Shown here in pieces: positions 1 to 6,910 of a stretch of 10,716 nucleotides of DNA (positions are counted from its first letter, which is position 1; each line of letters opens with the position of its first letter). Source of the stretch: Rhodobacter sp. (lineage in GTDB: Bacteria > Pseudomonadota > Alphaproteobacteria > Rhodobacterales > Rhodobacteraceae). The position numbers and the translations under genes were made by a program. Below the pieces are notes generated by a model. The model was not told where the DNA came from, ran no database searches, and worked only from the letters and a program-made list of their open reading frames with translations. The stretch lies in contig PNNE01000029.1 of assembly GCA_013824055.1 (NCBI GenBank), forward strand, positions 1-10,716, given 5' to 3'.

Positions 1-1116
1 TTGACCCGCCACCTCCTCTTCCTCACCGGCACCCGGGCCGACTTCGGCAAGCTGGAGCCGCTTGCGGCCGCCGCGCGGGATGCGGGGCATCGGGTCGCCT
101 TCTTCGTCACCGGCATGCACATGATGGACCGCTATGGCCTGACCCGGAACGAGGTGCGGCGGATGCCGGGGGTTGGGGTGGAGGAGTTCGTGAACCAGGC
201 CGAGGGCGATCCGCAGGATCTGGTCCTGGCCCGCACTGTCACCGGCTTCTCCGCCTTTGTCCGCGCGCAGAGGCCCGACCTGATCGTCCTGCACGGCGAC
301 CGGATCGAGGCGCTGGCGGGGGCGCTGGTCGCGGCGACGAACTATGTCCGCTCGGCCCATGTCGAGGGCGGCGAGGTGTCGGGCACCATCGACGAGGTCT
401 TTCGCCACTGCAACACCAAGCTGTGCACGCATCACTTCGTGTCCTCCGAGGCCGCCGGTCGCCGGGTCCGCGCGCTGGGCGAACCGGACGAGACGATCCA
501 CCCCATCGGCTCGCCCGAGCTGGACTTCCACGCCCGCCCCTCGGGCGTGACGCTGGGCGAGGTCCGCGCCCGTTACGAGATCCCGTTCGACCAGTATGGC
601 ATCGTCACCTTCCACCCCGTCACCAGCGAGCAGGACACCATCGGCCAGCAGGCGGAAGACCTGTTCGCGGCGCTGGAGGCCTCGGGGCGCAGCTTCGTCG
701 TGATCGCGCCGAACAACGATCCGGGCTCGAAGGCCATCTTCCAGGTGCTTGACAGGCTTCCGAAATCCCGTTTCCGGGTGCTGCCCTCGATGCGGTTTGC
801 CCACTTCAGCGAGCTGATGAAGAACGCGGCCTGCATGGTCGGCAACTCCAGCGCGGGGGTGCGTGAGGCCCCGTTCCTGGGCCTGCCCTCGCTGGACATC
901 GGGACGCGGCAGTCGAACCGGTCGGATGCCCCCTCGGTCACGGCCTGCGAGGCGGCGGATCGCGCCCGGATCCTTGGTTTCCTGGCAACGCACTGGGGCC
1001 GCCAGGCAAGCCCGCACGAAGGCTTTGGCCAGGGTGGCGCGGCAGAGCGGTTCGTTGAAACGCTGGCCCGACCGGACTTCTGGAACCTGAGCCTGCAGAA
1101 GGTCTTCCGTGACTAG
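1..1116 (+). CDS. neuC: NeuC-type hydrolysing UDP-N-acetylglucosamine 2-epimerase
   Basis: Predicted cytoplasmic enzyme of 371 residues that hydrolyses and epimerises a UDP-HexNAc to free ManNAc or a related 2-acetamido sugar, an early step toward sialic or legionaminic-like acids. Seen in the sequence: the N-terminal TGTRADFGKL motif (residues 9-18), HGDR (98-101), HVEGGE (120-125), a DE..RH cluster (131-136), a histidine in TFHPVTSE (about 205) and GNSSAG (281-286) followed by GTRQSNR. Asp100, Glu122, Asp131 and His205 sit where the family has its catalytic acids and histidine. Length is normal for the family. The start is a TTG at the very first base of the window; it gives the N-terminus expected for NeuC proteins, but an upstream start cannot be excluded. 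The end overlaps the next gene by 8 bp. Whether the substrate is UDP-GlcNAc (NeuC) or a bacillosamine-type sugar (LegG-like) cannot be decided here. Confidence 0.88.
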   Translation: MTRHLLFLTGTRADFGKLEPLAAAARDAGHRVAFFVTGMHMMDRYGLTRNEVRRMPGVGVEEFVNQAEGDPQDLVLARTVTGFSAFVRAQRPDLIVLHGDRIEALAGALVAATNYVRSAHVEGGEVSGTIDEVFRHCNTKLCTHHFVSSEAAGRRVRALGEPDETIHPIGSPELDFHARPSGVTLGEVRARYEIPFDQYGIVTFHPVTSEQDTIGQQAEDLFAALEASGRSFVVIAPNNDPGSKAIFQVLDRLPKSRFRVLPSMRFAHFSELMKNAACMVGNSSAGVREAPFLGLPSLDIGTRQSNRSDAPSVTACEAADRARILGFLATHWGRQASPHEGFGQGGAAERFVETLARPDFWNLSLQKVFRD

Positions 1117-2350
1117 GCCGGGTCCCGCGCTGGCGATCTACCTTGCGACGTCGCGCCTGATCCCGCTGGCCGCGCCACGGCTTCTGGCCCGTCGGCTGGC
1201 GAAGGGGAAAGAGCTTCCCGACCGCTGGCGCGAAAAGCTGGGAGAGCCGTCGCTGCCAAGGCCGGACGGCACGCTGATCTGGGTGCATGCCGTGGGTCTG
1301 GGCGAGGTCCTGGCCCTGCGCGGGTTGATCGCGGCGATGGCGGGGCAGTCGGATGCGAATTTCCTGGTGACCTCGACCACCCGCGGCTCGGCCGAGGTGC
1401 TGGCAAGCAACCTGCCGCCCCGGACCCGCCACCAGTTCCTGCCACTGGACGCGCCCGCCTATCTTGCGCGGTTCCTTGACCATTGGCGGCCGGACCTGTC
1501 GATCTGGGCCGAGCAGGACCTCTGGCCCGGCGCGGTCCATGCCGCGGATGCGCGGGGCATCCCGCTGGCGCTGGTCAACGCCCGGATGAATGCCGAGGCC
1601 TACGCCCGCCGCCGCCGCTGGGCGGGCCTTTATGCCGACCTCTTCGCCCGCTTCCGCCTGATCACTGCGCAGGACGACGCGACGGCTCGCCACCTGCAAG
1701 GCCTTGGCGCCAAAGGGGTATCGGTCAGCACTTCGCTGAAGGCCGCGGCTCCGCCACTGGCAGCCGACCCGCAGGCGCTGGCTCGGGCGCGCGAGACGCT
1801 GGTCGGGCAGCGCCCGGTCCTACTTGCCTCGTCGCATCACGAAGATGAGTTCGTGACCCTGGCTGCCTTCCGCGCGCTGCGGCATCGGCCGCTTCTGGTC
1901 ATCGCCCCGCGCGACCCATCCCGTGGGGCCGAGATCGCGGCGCGGGTGGTCGAGCATGGGATGACGGCCTCTCTCCGGTCCGCGGGGCAGGGTCCGGTGG
2001 CGGATGTCTGGATCGTCGATACGCTGGGCGAGATGGGGCTTTGGTACCGGCTTTGCCCGGTCACGATCATCGGGGGCACCTTCGGTCCGACCGAGGGCCA
2101 CAACCCGTGGGAGCCTGCCGCCTTGGGCGCGGCCATTCTGCATGGCCCCCGGACCGGCAACTTCGCGGACGATTTCTCTGCGCTGCACCAGGCTGCCGCG
2201 GCGCGTCTGGTGATGCCGGACAGCCTGGCCGCCGCGCTGACCGAAGACCACGCAGAGATGGCCGCCCGCGCCCAGGCGCTGTCCCAGTCCGCACAGGGGT
2301 CTCTGGCCCCGCTTGCGGCCGAGCTTCTTGCCCTTGGGGGGCTTGCATGA
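1109..2350 (+). CDS. Kdo-transferase family (GT30) glycosyltransferase, first paralogue
   Basis: Protein of 413 residues of the 3-deoxy-D-manno-octulosonic acid transferase (KdtA/WaaA) family, which transfers a 2-keto-3-deoxy sugar acid from a CMP donor onto lipid A or related acceptors at the inner face of the cytoplasmic membrane. Visible: WVHAVGLGE (58-66), whose Glu66 matches the family's catalytic glutamate; AEQDLWPG (135-141) where the family usually has ETELWPN; NARM (157-160); and a C-terminal donor-site block GGTFGPTEGHNPWEPAA (322-338) very like classical KdtA. The N-terminus (residues 8-30) is hydrophobic and basic, as for a membrane-associated enzyme. The GTG start overlaps the stop of the epimerase gene and has AGAAGG just upstream. 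Several motifs that usually read HAVSVGE, ETELWP and NLKFD are altered here (HAVGLGE, EQDLWP, SLKA), so it may not be the housekeeping lipid A enzyme. Family membership is clear; acceptor and donor are inferred only. Confidence 0.85.
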   Translation: MTRPGPALAIYLATSRLIPLAAPRLLARRLAKGKELPDRWREKLGEPSLPRPDGTLIWVHAVGLGEVLALRGLIAAMAGQSDANFLVTSTTRGSAEVLASNLPPRTRHQFLPLDAPAYLARFLDHWRPDLSIWAEQDLWPGAVHAADARGIPLALVNARMNAEAYARRRRWAGLYADLFARFRLITAQDDATARHLQGLGAKGVSVSTSLKAAAPPLAADPQALARARETLVGQRPVLLASSHHEDEFVTLAAFRALRHRPLLVIAPRDPSRGAEIAARVVEHGMTASLRSAGQGPVADVWIVDTLGEMGLWYRLCPVTIIGGTFGPTEGHNPWEPAALGAAILHGPRTGNFADDFSALHQAAAARLVMPDSLAAALTEDHAEMAARAQALSQSAQGSLAPLAAELLALGGLA

Positions 2351-3618
2351 GGCTGTGGGTCTTCCTGCGCCTCTGGTCTGCGCTTTGGCACCTGGGTTTG
2401 CCCTTGGTGCTGGTCTATCTCTGGCGCCGAGGTCGCAAGGACCCCGACTACACCCGTCACCTGGGCGAGCGCTTTGGCCGCTATCCGCAGAACCTGCCCG
2501 GAGCGGTCTGGGTCCATGCCGTCTCGTTGGGCGAGGTCCGGTCGGCGGTTCCGCTGATCCGCGCGCTGCTGGACCGCGGCGAAACGGTCGTCACCACTCA
2601 TTTCACCCCCGCCGGCCGGCGTGAGGCCTGCAAGGTCTTTGCCGCCGACATCGCCGCGGGCCGGCTTGCCGCTGTCTGGGTTCCGGTCGAGACTTCATGG
2701 GCTTACACGTCGTTCTTCAAGGCCTTCCGCCCCAGGCTGGGACTGGTGATGGAAATCGAGATCTGGCCGCGGATGATCTTTGCCTCCCGCACGGCGGGTG
2801 TGCCGCTTTACATGTGCAACGCGCAGTATCCGACCGATTCGATGGCCCGCGACGCCCGTTTCGGCATCCGTCCCGCCCTGATGCGCGGCTTTGCCGGGGC
2901 CTTCGTCAAATCGGACCTGCAGGCGCAGCGCTTTGCCTCGGTGGGGGTGCAGAACATCACCGTGACCGGCGAGCTGCGCTTCGACCAGCCGATCCCTGCG
3001 GCGCATCTGGCCGCTGCCACCGCCCTGCGCCCCAGCCTTGGCCCGCGCCGGGTCATCGCCTTCGCATCGGTCACCGAGCCTGAGGAGGCGCTGTTCCTGG
3101 CTGCGGCCCAGGAGATCCTGTCCGTCCGGACGCCGCCGATCATCCTTTTCATTCCCCGCGCGCCCGAGCGTTTCGGGCCAGTGGCCAAGGCCATGACGGA
3201 CAAGGGCATGCTCTTTGCACGCCGCAGCCAGCGGTTGGACCGCGGGTTTGCCGCACTCTCGCAGGCGCCGATGGACGTGCTGCTGGGGGATTCGCTGGGC
3301 GAGATGTATTTCTACCTGGGCCTCGCCGACCGTGTCGTGGTGGGCGGCGGGTTTCAGCCGAAGGGCTCGCACAATATCATCGAGCCCTTGGCCCTGAAGC
3401 TGCCGGTGCTAGTCGGTCCGCAAATTCAGACCATCGAATATCCGGCGGTCGAGGCGATTGCAGCCGGGGTCTGCCATCAGACGTCCGCCGACCGGCTGGT
3501 GAGGGACGTGCTGGACTGGCCCGACCCGTCGCCACAGGCGATCAGCGCCTTTGTCGCCGCCCATTCCGGGGCCACGGCCAAGACCCTGGCCGCCATCGCG
3601 CCGCTCATCAGGCCTTGA
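2347..3618 (+). CDS. Kdo-transferase family (GT30) glycosyltransferase, second paralogue
   Basis: Protein of 423 residues, the second KdtA/WaaA-family enzyme in tandem. The start ATG overlaps the previous stop (ATGA) and follows a GGGGGG purine run, indicating translational coupling; the same frame is open farther upstream but that part only shadows the preceding gene. Visible: a hydrophobic N-terminal anchor (about 3-26) followed by WRRGRKDPDY, as in KdtA; WVHAVSLGE (55-63) with catalytic-type Glu63; MEIEIWPRM (135-143); GELRFDQ (208-214) at the position of the family's NLKFD; LGDSLGEM (313-320); and GGGFQPKGSHNIIEP (333-347). It keeps more family motifs than its neighbour, and the two are clearly not recent copies of one another. 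Likely role: adding Kdo or another 2-keto-3-deoxy acid to a lipid-linked surface glycan. Its position with epimerase and CMP-sugar synthetase genes makes a nonulosonate donor possible, which is inference. Confidence 0.86.
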   Translation: MRLWVFLRLWSALWHLGLPLVLVYLWRRGRKDPDYTRHLGERFGRYPQNLPGAVWVHAVSLGEVRSAVPLIRALLDRGETVVTTHFTPAGRREACKVFAADIAAGRLAAVWVPVETSWAYTSFFKAFRPRLGLVMEIEIWPRMIFASRTAGVPLYMCNAQYPTDSMARDARFGIRPALMRGFAGAFVKSDLQAQRFASVGVQNITVTGELRFDQPIPAAHLAAATALRPSLGPRRVIAFASVTEPEEALFLAAAQEILSVRTPPIILFIPRAPERFGPVAKAMTDKGMLFARRSQRLDRGFAALSQAPMDVLLGDSLGEMYFYLGLADRVVVGGGFQPKGSHNIIEPLALKLPVLVGPQIQTIEYPAVEAIAAGVCHQTSADRLVRDVLDWPDPSPQAISAFVAAHSGATAKTLAAIAPLIRP

Positions 3619-3647
3619 CCATCAGGCCTTGACCATCAGGCTTTGAC
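3606..3647. repeat. 14-bp tandem repeat, three copies, across a convergent gene junction
   Basis: The unit CATCAGGCCTTGAC occurs at 3606-3619 and 3620-3633 exactly, and at 3634-3647 with one change (CATCAGGCTTTGAC). Copy 1 holds the TGA stop of the second glycosyltransferase (3616-3618). Copy 3 holds the reverse-strand stop of the neuA-like gene (3636-3638). Every copy therefore carries a stop for each strand. The AGGCCT core is itself a palindrome and copies 1 and 2 could pair as a short hairpin, so it might also work as a weak bidirectional terminator; no T tract follows. Confidence 0.9.
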
Positions 3648-4346
3648 CAGGCCGTCCTTCAGCTGCTCGGACAGCAGGAATTCCACCAGGCGAAAGTCAT
3701 GGGGCGTGTCGATGTCATGGCAGCGCTCGGCAGGAAGCACGTAAGGGATGACGCGGCCCTCGTAGATCGTCCTGGCCCGGCGCAGATAGTCCGGGTTCAC
3801 CACATAGACCATGCCCACATGCTCATAGACCCTGGGCGCATCCTGCCGCGCCCAGACCCCGCCGGGCAAGGGTTTCGACACCTGCAGCGCGCCCTTTGCG
3901 TCAGGCTCCACAAGGTTGAAATATGGATTCTTTCGCGCCTCGCAGACGCTCATGACCATGTCAGGATGTTCGATTTCGTAAAGTGTCAAAGCACCATTGA
4001 TATCCTGGGGCAGGCGCAGGGGCGACGTGCAGTCAAGGTCCAGGAAGGCCGCGACCGGGCCGACCAGGGCCTCGCTGGCGGCCAGGGCATGTTGCCAGAC
4101 CCCCCATTTCGGCGCGGTGTCGGTGGCCAGGTCGGCCGGACGCAGGCCGATGTCCAGCGCGCCCCGCTTGACCGCGTGGGCATAGATCGCCTCGTCATCG
4201 GTCGAGACGACGACAGCGCCCACGCGCGGATTGGCGAAAAGCTGGTCCAGCGACCAGTCGATCAACGGCTTGCCGCACAGCGGGCGGAAGTTCTTGCCCG
4301 GCACGCCCTTCGACCCCTTGCGCGCCCCGATATGTCCCAGGATCAT
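3636..4346 (-). CDS. neuA: NeuA-type CMP-nonulosonate synthetase (acylneuraminate cytidylyltransferase)
   Basis: Cytoplasmic enzyme of 236 residues that activates a nonulosonic acid (Neu5Ac, legionaminic or similar) with CTP, giving the CMP-sugar used by transferases. Visible: the CTP-binding loop ARKGSKGVPGKN (8-19), VVSTDDE (46-52), RPADLATDTAPKW (69-81), LDCTSPLR (104-111) at the place of the usual LQPTSPLR, and the metal-binding tail DIDTPHDF (211-218). The ATG at 4346 is chosen because GGGGAGG lies 6 bases upstream and because it gives the standard N-terminus; a GTG one codon earlier is too close to that site, and the longer open frame to 4475 runs into the amidase gene. Length matches the single-domain family. 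It lies 40 bp downstream of amidase A on the same strand and converges on the glycosyltransferase genes. The exact nonulosonate is not determinable from the sequence; a Kdo-specific KdsB is less likely given the motifs. Confidence 0.87.
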   Translation of the reverse strand: MILGHIGARKGSKGVPGKNFRPLCGKPLIDWSLDQLFANPRVGAVVVSTDDEAIYAHAVKRGALDIGLRPADLATDTAPKWGVWQHALAASEALVGPVAAFLDLDCTSPLRLPQDINGALTLYEIEHPDMVMSVCEARKNPYFNLVEPDAKGALQVSKPLPGGVWARQDAPRVYEHVGMVYVVNPDYLRRARTIYEGRVIPYVLPAERCHDIDTPHDFRLVEFLLSEQLKDGLVKA

Positions 4347-4352
4347 CACCAG

Positions 4353-4359
4353 CCTCCCC
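4353..4359 (-). promoter_or_regulatory. Ribosome binding site of the neuA-like gene
   Basis: The minus strand reads GGGGAGG here, followed by six bases and then ATG at 4346. This strong Shine-Dalgarno sequence decides between the ATG and an adjacent GTG (4349). I see no convincing promoter in the 40-base gap to the amidase gene, so the gene may depend on read-through or on a promoter inside the amidase. Confidence 0.75.
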
Positions 4360-4386
4360 GTTTGGCGCAAAGCCTTAGCGCGAAGG

Positions 4387-5797
4387 TCACGGCGATGCCA
4401 GCACCGGCGGGCGGCGCTGCGGCCAGTCGGTCGCGCGGTGCCAGGCCTGGCCGATCGCCAGCACCTTGGCGTCATCGCCCGACCGACCGATGATCTGCAT
4501 GCCCATCGGCAGACCTTGCGGACCGAAACCCACGGGAACCGACAGGGCTGGCAGGCCGATCAGGCTGGCGGGAATGACCACTTCCATCCAGCGGTGATAG
4601 CTGTCCATCTTGCGCCCTGCGATCTGCTCTGGCCAGCGCCAGTCGGCAGGGAAGGGCCAGACCTGGGCCGAGGGCAGGACCACAGCATCATACCGGTCGA
4701 ACATCCGCGCCGCATGGGCATGCCAGCGGCTGCGGATGACGCTGGCCTCATAAACCGCCTGCGCCGACAGCCCCAGGCCCTGCTCGATTTCCCAGATCGT
4801 CGGGCTTGGTCAAGGCGCGCTTGGCCGGGTCTTCGGCCAGGGCGCGCTTGCCGCCCGCGTTCAGCATGGCCCGCAGAGTGACCCAGGCGGACCACAGCCT
4901 TGCGGCCGGAAAGGGCGGCGGCAGGGGATCGACCGCTGCGCCCAGGTCCTCCATCTGCCGCAGGGCCGCCTGGCACAGGTCCAGGATGCCCGGCTCCATC
5001 GCATAGTCACCGCCCCAGTCGCCCAGCCAGCCGATCCGCATCCCGTCGATGCCGCGGTCAAGTCCCGACAGCACATCCGGCACCGCGCGGGGAAAGGGGA
5101 CCTCGGGGTTCTCGCCCGCCAGCACCAGCAGCAGCCGTGCCACATCCTCGATGCTGCGGCCCATCGGGCCCTCGGTCGACAGCGTCGAAAGGTGGGTCTC
5201 GCCCTCGGCATCCTGCGGCACCAGCCCCCATGTGGGTCTGAAGCCGTAGACGTTGCAGAAGGCGGCGGGGTTCCGCAGGCTGCCCATCATGTCCGACCCG
5301 TCCGCCACCCAGGCCATCCGCGTCGCCAGCGCCGCCGCCGCCCCGCCGGACGAGCCTCCGGCGCTGCGCGTCAGGTCATAGGGGTTTCGCGTCACTCCGA
5401 ACACGGGGTTGAAGGAATGCGAGCCCTGGCCCCATTCCGGCACGTTGGTCTTTGCCGCGATCACTGCCCCTGCCGCCCGCAGCCGCGCGGCCACAAGGTC
5501 GTCCCTGGCCGGTACATGGTCGGCGAAAAGCGGCGAGCCCCAGGTGGTCCGCAGGCCTTTCGTCGCCACCAGGTCCTTCACGGCAAAGGGAATCCCGTGC
5601 AGCCATCCTGTGGCAGAGACATCGTCCAGCGCCCGCGCCTCGGCCATCAGTGTGTCCGGATCGCGCAGCGAGATGATGGCGTTCACAGCAGGATTGACCG
5701 CCGCGACCTGCGCCAGCCACGCCGCCATCACCTCGGAGGGGGCAACCTTGCGGGCATGGATGGCCCGCGACAGTTCACAAGCCGACCAGTCCAGCAT
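4387..5797 (-). pseudogene. Amidase-signature family hydrolase (amidase A), broken by one frameshift
   Basis: Cytoplasmic amidase of about 470 residues if read through; it would hydrolyse a carboxylic amide to acid plus ammonia or amine. The first part (5797 to about 4798) holds the complete Ser-cisSer-Lys triad: Lys74 in AVKD, cis-Ser149 in AGGSSGG, and nucleophile Ser173 in SDMMGSLRNPAA, followed by NVYGFRPTWG. In that frame the protein ends at a stop at 4748 after a non-homologous tail (DDLGNRAGPG...). The typical C-terminus continues in another frame: IWEIEQGLGLSAQ, then AVVLPSAQVWPFPADW and the late-family GLPALSVPVGF and GLPMGMQIIG segments, ending at 4387. One extra base (or two missing) near 4798 explains the change; the total of 1411 nt equals 470 codons plus one. 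The start ATG has only a weak GAG upstream. The gene follows the binding-protein gene by 63 bp containing a strong hairpin. True mutation or sequencing indel cannot be told apart here. Confidence 0.85.
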
Positions 5798-5820
5798 GAA
5801 GTTCTCTTCTGAAGTGCTGT

Positions 5821-5844
5821 GTCCGGGGGGCCAACCCCCCGGAC
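5821..5844 (-). terminator. Perfect GC-rich hairpin between binding-protein and amidase A genes
   Basis: GTCCGGGGGG is followed by a 4-base loop and its exact reverse complement CCCCCCGGAC, giving a 10-bp stem of almost pure G:C pairs. It lies 16 bases past the binding-protein stop and 23 bases before the amidase A start. No U tract follows on either strand, so it is either a non-canonical terminator or attenuator, or a 3'-end stabiliser that raises binding-protein mRNA relative to downstream genes. Confidence 0.55.
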
Positions 5845-5860
5845 AACTGGTTTCAGGACC

Positions 5861-6888
5861 CTACTTCTGCAACTCGGTCCAGATCGCGGTCATGTATTCC
5901 AGCCCCTTGCCCCGGCAGGTCGGCAGGAACTTGCCCGCGGCCTTGTGCTCTTCCGGGACCACGACCTCGGGCGCGGTCTTCATGTCTTCCGGCATGAAGG
6001 CTTCGGACCCGGCGATGCCGTTGGCATAGCGCGCAAAGGCCGAGATCATCGCGGCGTTCTCGGGCAGCATGATGAAGTCCATGAACTTGTAGGCTTCCTC
6101 GACGTTGGCCGCGTCCTGCAGCAGCATGACCGAGTCCATGAAGATCGGATAGCCTTCCCTGGGATAGCCGAATTGCACGTCGCCGTTGGTGTTGATCCGC
6201 GCCCGCATCGTCGAGCCGTTCCAGTTGACGCTGGCTGCCCAGTCGCCGTTGGACAGCCGCTCGGTCGCGCCGTAGTCCATGCTGATCCAGTTCGGCTTCG
6301 CCGCCAACAGGACGTCGCGCGCCTTCTTCATGACCTCGGGGTCTTCGCTGCAGGGCTCGCCGCCGACATACATGGTGGCCAGGGACACGATGTCGATCAT
6401 CTCGGGAACGACGTTGATCTTGCCGACAAGCTCGGGCGGGACGTCCAGGAACACGGCCGAAGTGTTGATGTCGCCGCCATAGATCCTGGTATTGACCGCA
6501 ATGCCGGTCGTGCCCCACTGCCACGGGACCGAGAACTTCCGGCCCGGGTCCCAGGCCACATCGACCCATTCCGGGGCGATGTTCTTGTGGTTCGGCAGCT
6601 TGGACAGGTCCAGCTCCTGGACAGGCCCTTTTCGACCCAGATCGGCACATAGCTGGCCGAGGGCACGACCAGATCAAAGCCGGAGCCGCCGGCCTCGACC
6701 TTGGCCAGCGCCACGTCGTTGCTGTCATAGTCGGTGACGGTCACCTTGATTCCGGTTTCCTTCTCGAACTTCTCCAGAAGCTCGGGGCTGGTGTAGTTGC
6801 CCCAGTTGTAAAGCTGCAGCACGCCCTCGGCCCCGGCCAGTGAAGCCGAGGCCAGAAGCATCGCGGTTGCGGACAGAAGATGTCTCAT
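5861..6888 (-). pseudogene. Periplasmic binding protein of a spermidine/putrescine-type ABC transporter, frameshifted
   Basis: PotD/PotF-like solute receptor of 342 residues if corrected; it would capture a polyamine or related cation in the periplasm and deliver it to the permeases encoded just upstream. Visible: signal peptide of about 20 residues ending SLAGA, then VLQLYNWGNYTSPELLEKF, a hallmark of polyamine receptors, and DSND. In the first frame the family sequence stops after VEKGL and turns into arginine-rich nonsense; it resumes in another frame as QELDLSKLPNHKNIAPEW, then WDPGRKFSVPWQWGTTG and on to the stop at 5861. The break is at about 6620-6622 and is explained by one missing base (1028 nt is one short of a whole number of codons). 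Later, NWNGS and REGYPIFMDS match the ligand-site regions of PotD, with the acidic Glu and Asp kept and an aromatic Trp apparently replaced by Phe. The start ATG at 6888 has GGGAGA seven bases upstream. It may be a true pseudogene or a sequencing error. Confidence 0.86.
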
Positions 6889-6895
6889 TGTCTTG

Positions 6896-6901
6896 TCTCC
6901 C
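6896..6901 (-). promoter_or_regulatory. Ribosome binding site of the binding-protein gene
   Basis: GGGAGA on the minus strand lies seven bases before ATG 6888, inside the 22-base gap after the second permease gene. It supports the start that gives a normal signal peptide. Confidence 0.7.
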
Positions 6902-6910
6902 GGTTGGTTA

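Noticed and set aside
938..1699. A 253-codon minus-strand open frame across the epimerase and first glycosyltransferase
   Set aside because: It is antisense to two well-supported genes and shows only Arg/Gln/Pro-rich composition.
2041..2346. An upstream extension of the second glycosyltransferase by 102 codons
   Set aside because: It overlaps the well-conserved end of the first glycosyltransferase in another frame, and the ATG at 2347 gives the normal family N-terminus.
3606..3647. The short tandem repeats as a CRISPR-like array
   Set aside because: The units abut with no spacers, are only 14 bp and lie within gene ends.
4347..4475. An upstream extension of the neuA-like gene by 43 codons
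   Set aside because: It is Arg-rich and antifamily, overlaps the amidase gene, and a strong ribosome binding site marks ATG 4346.
6605..6640. Programmed ribosomal frameshifting in the binding-protein gene
   Set aside because: There is no slippery heptamer or nearby stimulatory structure that I can see, and this family is not known to use it; a mutation or sequencing indel is simpler.
5819..6652. A 277-codon plus-strand open frame opposite the binding-protein gene
   Set aside because: The opposite strand encodes clear polyamine-receptor sequence in both halves; the plus-strand product is a His/Arg/Asp-rich shadow.
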